This document shows, one piece after another, positions 40,441 to 49,501 of a stretch of 64,000 nt of DNA. The stretch covers positions 62,001 to 126,000 of the forward strand of contig JACEFZ010024506.1 of NCBI GenBank assembly GCA_014155875.1. The letters run 5' to 3'. How positions within the stretch are numbered: the first letter of the stretch is position 1; each line of letters starts with the position of its first letter. The position numbers and the translations under genes are program-made. Origin of the DNA: Cepaea nemoralis (Eukaryota > Mollusca > Gastropoda > Stylommatophora > Helicidae). The notes beneath the pieces were generated by a model. It had not been told where the DNA came from and made no database searches. It saw only the letters and a list, made by a program, of their open reading frames with translations.

Positions 40441-40625
40441 TATTTATAATGAAGACCCCGAGGTAGACCAAGAAGACGGTGGAGAGATAATATATATACA
40501 GACCTACAAGCACTTGGAATCAACGACTGGCAAGAGAAGGTCAACCAGAGAGACGAATGGAGACGGATTGTATCTGCAGCAAAGAACCTCAATGGCTCGG
40601 AACGCTGAAGAAGAAGAAGATAATG
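40440..40625 (+). mobile_element. LINE 3' end with GAAGAA tail
   Basis: AAGAAGACGGTGGAGAGATA, GACCTACAAGCACTTGGAAT and GAGACGAATGGAGACGGATT read in one frame as RRWRDNIYTDLQALGINDWQ-like LINE C-terminus, followed by an AAGAAGAAGA tail. Confidence 0.7.
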
Positions 40626-40639
40626 AAGAACCTGTCTCC

Positions 40640-40845
40640 GTGGCAAAGGCATTACGGATGCGATTCGTAATCTCATATACCCGAGTTTGAAACACAGCGG
40701 TGCTGTTTTTTTTTTTCGAAAAAGGCATAGGAACCGGTCGTTCAGAAAGCAATGGCAAACTACTGGACGTAAAACTTGCCCAGGAATCACAAATAGCCAA
40801 AATGCTGGAATTGTTCTGTGAGGGACATGCAACTAATTTTTTTTT
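40640..40845 (+). mobile_element. SINE-B copy
   Basis: CAGAAAGCAATGGCAAACTA and CTGTGAGGGACATGCAACTA mark a diverged plus-strand SINE-B. Confidence 0.65.
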
Positions 40846-40854
40846 ATAATGAAG

Positions 40855-41335
40855 AATATTTTGTGCAATAAGTCCTTTACCTTGAGAGTTAGAAAAAGAG
40901 TTCTTGCATGTTACATAGAACCAATTTTAACATGCGGCTGTGAATCCTGAACAATAAGTAAACAGACGACAAAATCCATGGAAACCTTACAGATGTGGTT
41001 TTATAGACGAATGATGAACATTAATTGGACAGCCATAATGAGCAATCTGGACATTTTAAGGGAAGCTGAGTCGCAAAGACAACTTATCACAGACATCAGA
41101 CAGAAGCAGTCATCATTTTTGGGTACATTTGAGAAGACAGAAACTATTATGTTGTGACAACCGGAACGAGAGATAGAGGAAGGCAGTGTGAGAAAATTCT
41201 TGACAGTTTTGTGTCATGGCACGGAAGGGAGTCAACACACGAATTTATCATGCCGTCGGGGATGGCAATTTGTGGAAGGGCATGATAGTCCACACCAGCC
41301 GACAAAGCAATGGATGATGATGATATATTATGTCC
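40855..41335 (+). mobile_element. LINE-W C-terminal fragment
   Basis: AGTTAGAAAAAGAGTTCTTG, CATAGAACCAATTTTAACAT and GTGGTTTTATAGACGAATGA parallel 19.84-20.24 kb. A GA run follows at 41339-41362. Confidence 0.7.
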
Positions 41336-41382
41336 TTAAGATAGAGAGAGAGAGAGAGAGAGATATGCACACTCTTTACTAA

Positions 41383-41605
41383 TTAAAGCAAGAGCGTTGA
41401 CGGGACGGTTAGGAATCTGCCCTGGTAATGACATGTGATCTTCCAAATAGTGTAGGCGTTCATATATCTCCACTGATCTCGGTCCTGTGTGTTCTTGATC
41501 AAATCACTGGTGATAATCCTCCATGTCACCATCTGAGGCCACTCAGCATAATTGGCCTTGGCGAGGTCAGGGGTGTGTCTTGTCACCAGATCTCTTCTCC
41601 CTATA
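41383..41605 (-). mobile_element. LINE 3' fragment, minus strand
   Basis: Minus frame reads DLAKANYAEWPQMVTWRIIT, LIKNTQDRDQWRYMNAYTIW. Same LINE end as at 39890-40440. Confidence 0.7.
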
Positions 41606-41609
41606 TAAA

Positions 41610-41855
41610 AAATGTTTGCATATCCTTTACTGGACATCGCTGTCAACATCAGCATCTTTCAGCTGATTGTTGATTTCTTGGCAAGATTACGCTTAGTAGT
41701 TTGCCATTGCTTTCTGAGCGGCCGGCTCAAATACCCCGTAAGTTACCGATGCGATTCGAACCACTGCTGATTCTCACCGTCGTCACGTTTCTTACGAGAG
41801 TATACGAGATTACGGAGAAAAGTCGCTAACCTTTAGATCAGGAAGCCGGCAAGAA
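41610..41855 (-). mobile_element. SINE-B, near full length, minus strand
   Basis: GCATATCCTTTACTGGACAT, GTTTGCCATTGCTTTCTGAG, a B-box complement CGATTCGAACCAC, and TAACCTTTAGATCAGGAAGC at the head. Confidence 0.85.
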
Positions 41856-42520
41856 AACAGTAACAATGGTGATATCAAAGAAAATGGTTACACCAAAATG
41901 TGACATAGAAATAGAAGGAAAACTTCTTAACCAAGTGGATAATTTTAGATACCTAGGGGCATTTATAACATCAGATGGAAGATGTACAACAGAGATTAAG
42001 AGCAGAATATGGCAAGCAAAAGCCACATTTCAGAAAATAAAGAGTATCTTATGCAATAAGTCACTATCACTGAATGTAAGAAGGAGAGCTGAAATGCTAT
42101 GCAGAACCAGTTTTGCTGTATGGCAGTGAATCTTGGAATGTAAATGAACAAATTAAGAAGAAATTAGAAGCAACAGAGATGTGGTTCCTGAGACGAATGT
42201 TACGAATTCCTTGGACTGCCATAGTAACTAACAAGGACTGCCTGGACGATTCTAATGAAACTAGAACACAATATACAACAATAAGAAAGAGACAAACAGC
42301 TTTCTTCGGTCATGTGATGAGAAGAGAGCCATTGGAGAACACCGTGGCAACTGGAAAGATCGAGGGGGAGAGAGGCAGACCTAGAGAAATGATGCTGGAT
42401 GGATTGCAACGGTGGCATGGAGGAATATCAGCAGCAGAGTTGATCCAGAAAACCAAAGATCGAGATCTGTGGAGAGCCATGAATGCCAACGCCAGCTAGC
42501 AAGGCACTTGATGATGATGC
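41856..42520 (+). mobile_element. LINE-W C-terminal region, well preserved
   Basis: Two overlapping frames (41866-42129 and 42113-42499) read QVDNFRYLGAFITSDGRCTT, IWQAKATFQKIK, then LYGSESWNVNEQIKKKLEAT, EMWFLRRMLRIPWTAIVTNK, FFGHVMRREPLENTVATGKI and RGRPREMMLDGLQRWHGG. One frameshift near 42110. Confidence 0.85.
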
Positions 42521-42528
42521 TGAGGTCA

Positions 42529-42615
42529 GACGCTGCTGGTTAGGAGAGGAAAACATTGCCACTCGCCCTCCTTACACAAGCCTGAAAACATGAGATAGTC
42601 CTAACACTTCCCATT
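42529..42615. repeat. Dispersed repeat shared with 38.70 kb
   Basis: See the matching words quoted for 38700-38825. Confidence 0.45.
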
Positions 42616-42628
42616 ACCCATAGTACAT

Positions 42629-42779
42629 GATGTATTTTTAATGACTGGGGTTGTTTGAAAATATTGCCGTTCCAAGTATTGTATTTACTTCTTGTGTTGC
42701 ATGAACTCCACAGAGGGTGAATACAAAACTTGGAACGGCAATATTAAAAAAAAAAAACCACAGTCATTAAAAATACATC
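42629..42779. repeat. Foldback element (long hairpin)
   Basis: Left arm 42629-42677 (GATGTATTTTTAATGACTGG to ATATTGCCGTTCCAAGT) is complementary to the right arm 42728-42779 (ACTTGGAACGGCAATATT to CAGTCATTAAAAATACATC) around a 50-nt loop. Only a short A-run region mispairs. Confidence 0.9.
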
Positions 42780-42814
42780 CTATAGGTTATCTTAAGGAAT
42801 TTAAAAAAAAAGGT

Positions 42815-43000
42815 AATTCTCATCTCATCTTGTTCCTCTTGCGGTGTCGAGGTGAGGCAAAAACAGCGGGACAGTGCACATTTATGGGCTTCACATATAC
42901 TTATATATTGAAATTCCCATGGACTGTCATTCCCTCTATCCATCTTTTACGTGGTCGAACTCTTCTTCTGCTTTCATTTGGTCTATTCATCATTGCTAAT
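42815..43000 (-). mobile_element. LINE-T 3' end, minus strand
   Basis: CTCATCTCATCTTGTTCCTC, GGTGTCGAGGTGAGGCAAAA and TTTGGTCTATTCATCATTGC. Confidence 0.7.
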
Positions 43001-43395
43001 TATGAGACTCTTATTTATTACCAACAAATGACACAAATAAATAGGATCGCAAGTTTTATTACATGGGTTCTTTATTTTGAACAACGAAACATCACAGAGA
43101 AGAAAATGACAACATTATACAATCAATTTATTTACAGAGAGGTTTAAAAAATGTTGAAGAAACAATACTTGTTCCGTGTTGTCTTAAACATCTAGTTCAC
43201 CCTGAAGCAGTTTGAAGCAAGTTCGGTAGTTTTATAAGATGATTTGTGTACGCGCATTGAAGCCGTGAAACTGGCGGACAGGCCTTGATGCCAGCTTGCC
43301 AGATGGCCTATGCGGCCCTTCTGAAGTGAATGTTCTTAAACGTTAGACATTGTGTTAAAAATGTTAATGCCGCTGTAGTCCTGGGAAACAATATT
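43001..43395. other. Unassigned
   Basis: No gene or known repeat recognised. Confidence 0.35.
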
Positions 43396-43399
43396 TTAC

Positions 43400-43830
43400 A
43401 TAGACTTGATGGCGAGAATCGCGAAAAATCTGCAACAGCTGGACGTTTTAGTAACAGAGAGTGCGAAAAAGGACTCTGAATATCAAGAAAACAGAAACAA
43501 TGGTTATAAAATACTTAACCAAGTGGATACATTTAAATACCTATGGGCAATCATAACATCAAATGGGAGATGCACAGTAGAGATTAAGAGCAGAGCAGGG
43601 CAAGCAAAAGCTGCATTTCAGAAACTGAAAAGTCACTGTCATTTAAAAACTGAAAAATATCTTATGCGCTAGTCATTATCGTTGAATGTAAGAAATAGAG
43701 TGTTTACATGCTACATAGAACCTGTTTTGCAGTATGGCAGTGAATCTTGGAACGTAGGTGAACAAATTAAGAAAAACTTGCAAATCCCTTAGACTGCCAG
43801 AGTAACTAACAACGATTGCCTGACAATGAT
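43400..43830 (+). mobile_element. LINE-W fragment
   Basis: Frame 43406-43672 includes NQVDTFKYLWAIITSNGRCT, VEIKSRAGQAKAAFQKLK. The next frame reads CYIEPVLQYGSESWNVGEQI, and then the copy decays. Confidence 0.75.
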
Positions 43831-43834
43831 TTGA

Positions 43835-44050
43835 CCATGCAAATAGGTTACCAACTAACAGTATACCAGAACAAGCAATGATGTACAGACCAGAGGGAAG
43901 CAGAGGAAGAGGCCGACCACGTATACGATGGACGCAGGGAATAACATAGTCCATGAGAATATCGAAATATGAAGCCCATAAGTGGGCACTCTCCCGTTGT
44001 TTATACTTCACCTCGACACCGCGAGGAACATGATGAGATGAGATGAGATG
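43835..44050 (+). mobile_element. LINE-T 3' end, plus strand
   Basis: MYRPEGSRGRGRPRIRWTQG (43878-43940), then CTTCACCTCGACACCGCGAG and an (ATGAG)n tail at 44028-44049. Confidence 0.8.
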
Positions 44051-44079
44051 ATCCCGGGAAGGTTAACCCGGTCAACAAA

Positions 44080-44205
44080 TGCCCGCAGAAGTTGGATGTG
44101 TCGGCCTAACGGCGCAAGAACGCAGCTCTGCTGTAAACAGGCACAACGCAGTCACATCCGAAAAAAATAAATCCGGATGAACGAAGAAGAAGAAGAAGAT
44201 GAGAT
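44080..44205 (+). mobile_element. LINE 3' UTR fragment with GAA tail
   Basis: ACGGCGCAAGAACGCAGCTC followed by AAATAAATCCGGATGAACGA and (GAA)n. Confidence 0.5.
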
Positions 44206-44214
44206 GATGAGCCT

Positions 44215-44475
44215 GAAAGAGACAAATGAGACTTGAATATTATATACAGTAATAAGAAAGAAAGAAACATGGTCATGTGACAAGAAGAGAGGCATTGGAG
44301 AACATCGTGACAGCTGGAAAGATCAGTGGGGGAAGAGGCAGAGGCAGACCAAGAGAAGTGATGTTGGATGGATTGAGACAGTGGCATGGTGGGATACCAT
44401 CAAAAGAACTGATCGAGATATGTGGAGAGACATGAACGCCTACATCATCATGGCAGGGTGCATGATGATGATGAA
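44215..44475 (+). mobile_element. LINE-W 3' fragment
   Basis: GAGGCATTGGAGAACATCGT, AGGCAGACCAAGAGAAGTGA and CAGTGGCATGGTGGGATACC encode the GRGRPRE then WHGGI end, with frameshifts. Confidence 0.75.
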
Positions 44476-44534
44476 CCAATACTTTTAAACCAACCCACCA
44501 CTGGTGACAACAATGGTTGCATTTAAATATTTCA

Positions 44535-45190
44535 GACGTAACATATACTAGATCACATCTGTAGAGGACAATAACGAGGTATGGGCGAAGTGTTGAGACT
44601 ATGTGATCTACATTGTATCTTTATGTGAGATGACCTAAACAGGGGGACGTGTAAATACTAACTATATCACATCTTTATGTGAGAGGAACTAAGCAGCGAT
44701 GTGTGGGAGGCTTGCATATACTAACTAGATACTAACTAAATATTATATCTTTATGTTGACTTCTCGTCAATAACTTGGGGACGCAAATTACAAGTACCTC
44801 TGAACATGGGGTGGATTCGCCTGATGGCGAGGGACACTGGTATTATGGAAATCTAACCCACACGCAAAATCCAGCCCGGTGACACTAAAAATAGTGTGTG
44901 TTGACTACGGATGAGTTTAAAGCAAGCGAGAGTGAAAAAGCCTTTATTTGGCTATCTCTAGTCTACCTACAAGACAGCAAGTTTGTGTCTCTCTTCGCGT
45001 GGTTCCTATCCCTTGATATATCCGACACGGGAGACCCTGCTAACAGCTGCACTACCGTTATAGCTACAGTATGAGTATATCACATCTCTGTGTTAGTAAG
45101 AATATGTCGGAAATACATATGAGACTTCACATATCCTAACTGGACCACATATATCTGTGAAAATACGACGCTAGAATTATATTTAGTATT
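44535..45190. repeat. Degenerate tandem repeat with an inserted SINE-like element
   Basis: Units with ATCACATCTTTATGTGAGAG and ATACTAACTA at 44535-44756, resuming at 45065-45190. The insert is the element at 44757-45060. Confidence 0.55.
44757..45060 (-). mobile_element. SINE-like element, minus strand
   Basis: On the minus strand it starts GTAGCTATAACGGTAGTGCA (A-box-like), passes GTGTCCCTCGCCATCAGGCG and ends GACGAGAAGTCAACA. A partial plus-strand copy with the same end is at 46860-46972. Confidence 0.5.
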
Positions 45191-45588
45191 AACATAAGTT
45201 AAATTAGTACTACTGTATGGATCAGAACATGGAGAACCTAAAAAAAAACAACGATAACAAGTAAACTACAAACATTACCAAATTAATGCCTGCGCAAAAT
45301 ATAAGGAATAAAATGGTATGACAGAATTAGCAACGTGGAGCTCATAGAGAGAACTAGACAAATACCAGTGAACCGAGGTCCAATAAACAATTGCTCAAAT
45401 ATAGTGATGCCTTAGCAATTGAGCCGTTCTAACCAGTTTTGTGCAAACAGAAAGATTCGTTTTAAATTTAAAATTACGGAGGGGATAAAAAATTTCCCAC
45501 GATCAAACAATACCAGTGACTATGTGATTTAAGTATTTCAGGAAAAGTATTATTAATTTATTTACTTCAGATGATATATAACTCTGCA

Positions 45589-45665
45589 GTATGCACATGG
45601 CGAGATGCAGAGAAAAATACCAGGCAATAAATCGTGCAACACTATTGTTTGTACCTTCTGTGTTT
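45589..45665 (+). repeat. Dispersed short repeat, plus copy
   Basis: GGCGAGATGCAGAGAAAAAT and CCAGGCAATAAATCGTGCAA. Confidence 0.75.
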
Positions 45666-45884
45666 TAAGTAACTATTCCTTACGGAATGTCAGTAAGTAA
45701 CAATTAACTGTGGTAAAATATGTCTAGAAAACATAACAAACCCGGTAAGAAAACAGACAAAACTTAGCTGTTGTACATGCTCTTCTTGCTGCGGGCAATC
45801 TAGACAGTATTTTGCTTGGTGACACATCTATTGACATTTCTAGACCTTGAGTCCGAGTAAAAATACAATCATAGGCATCATAAT

Positions 45885-46425
45885 CACCAGTCTTCATAAT
45901 AAATCATTATCCTCATCACCAATACTCATCAATGTCTTCAATCATCATTGCCAATCATAACCACCATCACCATCTTCATTATCAATCAATATCGTCATCA
46001 TTCATAATCATCACCATCAATCATTACCATAATAAATAATAATTAATAATCATATTCATCATCATTATCACCGTGATCATCATCATTATCATTAGTAAGT
46101 GATACATCATTCTTAATTACAGTCACAAATCACCATCAATCACCGTTATAAATCATCATCAATCACAAATCATCATTAATTACAGTGATAAATCATCCTC
46201 GTCATCATCATAATTCTTATTATCATCAATCACCGTGAAAAATCTTCACTATCAATCACTTGATAAATCATTATCATCGGCATCATCAATCACCGTGCCA
46301 AATCATCATCAGTGTCATCAATGACGTGATAAATCTTCATCATCATCATCAATCACCGTGATAAATTATCATCCGTCACCGTGATGAATCATTATCGTCA
46401 TAATCATAAATAATGTTTAAACCCA
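45885..46425. repeat. ATCATC/ATAATC-rich low-complexity tract
   Basis: Degenerate CATCAT and AATCACCGTGATAAATCATC-like repeats of roughly 30 bp. Confidence 0.85.
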
Positions 46426-46855
46426 ATGCAGGTGACATAATCTTTACCGGAATCTTGTATGCATAACATTTAGTTTGTCACTGATACTGCAGCAATTGCG
46501 TTCCTAAGTCCTACTTTCCCAAACATCTTACCCTTGTCCACAGTACTGGCTACCTCTTACTGCAAAAAACTTCAGCTGCACACTTCAACCAGCCATGAAC
46601 AAGACATGAATTGGTTGTGGGTCATTGGGAGATGTAAGGCAGCAGAAAAAGATCTTCTTACAGTCTGGCGTTGGTGATCATGTTTGTCCACAACTGCCTG
46701 TCTCGCGTACTGCAAATCGTTTCTGATACTGCTGTTCCTATACACCATGATTTCAAACTGTCCAACATCTCTGTGTGTTTAATTGGCGTTCCATTGCTTT
46801 GGACTCATGCGTAGTCCATACATGTGCTATATCACTTGCAGTGCACTGGAATGAT
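46426..46855. other. No feature recognised
   Basis: Mixed composition; no coding or repeat call possible. Confidence 0.35.
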
Positions 46856-46859
46856 TGTT

Positions 46860-46972
46860 GCGTAGTGATTGGCTTTCCTTATTACCAGTGTCCCTCGCCA
46901 TTAGGCGATCCAACTCCGACTTCTGAAATATTATAATTTAAGTCCCAAATCTAAGGACGAGAAGTCAACATT
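46860..46972 (+). mobile_element. SINE-like element, partial plus copy
   Basis: ACCAGTGTCCCTCGCCATTA and GGACGAGAAGTCAACA match the complement of 44757-44860 at about 70 percent by eye. Confidence 0.5.
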
Positions 46973-47019
46973 TTAATCCAACTGTCTGGTGTAGGCGTGA
47001 ACCCTCTAGCTCGACATCA

Positions 47020-47400
47020 GCACACCGGATGTTTAAGAACGAGCTTTCATATCCATTCGGTCATGCTGACTTCCATCTTCTCTTTTGTTCTCCCCCTGCT
47101 TCTCCTTCCCTCATACTTTCCTGTTGTCACGACGACCTCAAGCTTGCTTCGTCCTATGACATGCCCACAGATTGTGCACTGTCTTTGTCTGATGCCAGTA
47201 ACCCAGTTTTGTGAGTTAACTTCACCTAGATGTCTTCCTTGGTCTTTTTAACTGTCCATGGTGTTTTCATAATTCTTCTATAAAAACCACATCTCCACAG
47301 CTTCTACAGAATTCCTCATTTGTCTGATAATTATCCTGATTGGCTTCCGTACATCAGGATTGGTATAATATAGCTGTTAAGAACTCTTTTCTTCACCTCG
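47020..47400 (-). mobile_element. LINE-W fragment, minus strand
   Basis: The complement contains GCTGTGGAGATGTGGTTTTT and TTGAGGTCGTCGTGACAACA (LEVVVTTGK) followed by AGAAGCAGGGGGAGAACAAA, the GRxRGR region. Confidence 0.65.
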
Positions 47401-47514
47401 ATTGACAAAAAAGACGTTCGTGTTATTATTTTAACTTCTTCAGAATCAAACGCGCATTTCTTTACGGAACAGCTTCTTAAAACAGAAAGGGTTAAAGTAA
47501 CAACAATCTGGAAC

Positions 47515-47720
47515 AGAAAGAGGTAACTGCATTGTGACTAGTGTTGCTTCTGTGCTCTGAATTGTTGTCGATTGCATTGTGAGTAGTGTTGCAATTTCCT
47601 ATACTGTGGATTGGTGTCGACTGCATTATGACAAATGCTGCAATGTTTAATGCTGTGGATTATTGTTGATTGCATTGTGAGTAATGTTGCAATGTTCTAT
47701 GCTGTGGATTGTTATCCTGG
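47515..47720. repeat. About 56-bp tandem repeat, four copies
   Basis: Units with TGCATTGTGAGTAGTGTTGC and TATGCTGTGGATTGTTGTCG variants. Confidence 0.8.
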
Positions 47721-48245
47721 GCTAATAGCATTAAACCTACGAGCAACCCAAAATTTGACTATGACGTAAATGGCATCGTTATATCGTCTATTCATTACCT
47801 GACCCACAAACAGGTGCACGATGGGATAAAAATATGTAGTTCAGTTTTTCACATAGGGGCCATTGGTTGTTACTGACTAGCAAGATATACTGCTTCTGAT
47901 AGATGGAAAAGTTACATTAGCTGTCCACATCGCCATGTTATTTTGTTTTGCTGCATGAGAATACAATAAAACACTACATACAAATAATACATGCTGGCAA
48001 GAATGCTGCTACTTAAAACGAGGCTGCAAACATAATGAACATATGCATAGATGTACTGAGTGTATCAAATGATGTGATAAATAGTACAGCTGGATGTTCA
48101 TTTATTATGAAGTGAGATCTAATGGCTGGAATGGTTACATGATTGTGTCAGAGCCTCATTTCTGCTGCCTGTAATTAAGTACCTGGTTGGAAGGTCACTT
48201 ATTCTACAAACAAAAAAAAAAAGCTTATTTATGACAAGTATGGAA
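47721..48245. other. No feature recognised
   Basis: Unique-looking sequence without a coding or repeat signal. Confidence 0.4.
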
Positions 48246-48249
48246 AACG

Positions 48250-48378
48250 TAGGTGTAGCGTGGTCACGTGATGTAGCTGGATCACGTGATGTAGTGTGGT
48301 CACGTTATGTAGCGGTGTCACGAGATGTAGCGTGGCAACGAGATTAGCGTGGCCACGAGATGTAGCGTGGCCACGGGG
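48250..48378. repeat. About 20-bp tandem repeat containing CACGTG
   Basis: Units GATGTAGCGTGGTCACGT with variants. TCACGTGA occurs twice (about 48264 and 48284), and later units lose it (CCACGAGA). Confidence 0.85.
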
Positions 48379-48419
48379 TTTAAAGCGCGTATGATCAAAC
48401 GTCCTTTGCACTGACGGCG

Positions 48420-48560
48420 AAGTAGCGGGTCCAACCCCTACACGGTCAGTTGAGTTTCAACATTGACATCTCATGCACAAAGCAATGGCAAGCTACTGAA
48501 CCTAAAATTGTTTAGAAAATCCTCCTGGGGTTGATAGCGACACCCTGTAAAGGACAAGCA
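48420..48560 (+). mobile_element. Diverged SINE-B copy
   Basis: ACAAAGCAATGGCAAGCTAC and ACACCCTGTAAAGGACAAGC. Confidence 0.6.
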
Positions 48561-49295
48561 ACATTGTAAATATCATCCAGGACTTTTGGTCTCTTTTGGA
48601 AGGTCTCTAATACAAAGCACGTTCCAAAAAGAATATCTGTACTCTGATGATGCGGTGTTTGAATAATTGCACATTTCAAAATGTGTCATTGACACTGAGC
48701 TATGGGATTTATAGACAGCGATGTGCTAGGTGCGAGCTTTATGCTGATCTAGTCCTTTCGGAGATAGACACAGGACAAGGAACACACTTATACATACAAA
48801 TACACGGTGCAGAGGAACTGGCCAGGCAATTTCTCTGACGTTGCTGTGAATTTCTTGGCTATTCCTTTGACCCTTCATATCGTTATGAACTTCTGATCGC
48901 TGTAAAATTGTTATAAACTTCTTTATTATTTCTCTTTCTCATCAAATTGTTACTTAGTTTTCGATAAATCTCTGGCCAAACATATTGAAATACTGGATTG
49001 CGTAACTTGTATACATGTTTAACTGATGAAGTGCCATGGAAGGATAAATCGTCTTATTCAAAATTCCCGTAACTGCCATGGGCTTATAAATCAAGCTATA
49101 GTTAAAATATCTATATATTATTTCCCCTATAAAACCCCCTTTAATTTGATTTATAATACAACATATCTGTTACCATATTTACAATTTTTAAGTCATAACT
49201 GTGACACACCCCCTCTTCCCATTTTCCGCCATCCATTTTTGTTTGGTCGAAACCTACTTTTTGTTTGGCGCTGAATCTGTTATCATTATATCGTA
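48561..49295. other. No gene recognised on either strand
   Basis: A 63-codon plus frame (48647-48838) has no family resemblance that I recognise. From 49100 on this is 3' flank of the minus-strand CUB-TM gene. Confidence 0.35.
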
Positions 49296-49299
49296 TCAG

Positions 49300-49309
49300 T
49301 TTATTTATT
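49300..49309 (-). terminator. Candidate polyadenylation signal of the CUB-TM gene
   Basis: TTTATTTATT on the plus strand is AATAAATAAA on the minus strand, about 62 bases after the stop codon at 49371. Confidence 0.5.
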
Positions 49310-49370
49310 TTGTTTTATGCCACAATGCTCCAGTTTGCTTTATATGCCCCCCTTGCGATGTCACACGTAC

Positions 49371-49501
49371 TCATGTACCACTATGACCTCCTTTTCTGCG
49401 CTTTATGAATATATAGATGACAACGATAATGATGACGATGATAAGTATCACCAGCAGAAGAGATCCGACAATGGCGGGTAAGAGGTAGTTGCTACTGGTA
49501 T
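49371..49501 (-). CDS. CUB-TM terminal exon (transmembrane helix, basic tail)
   Basis: Minus-strand acceptor CTCTGTTCACTTCCTGCAG lies just right of 49501 with a good pyrimidine tract. The exon ends KRRKGGHSGT and TGA (plus TCA at 49371-49373). The exon was too short to stand out as an ORF. Confidence 0.75.

Noticed and set aside
48647..48838. 63-codon plus frame with several Cys residues as a possible exon
   Set aside because: No recognisable family, no convincing splice sites, surrounded by repeats.
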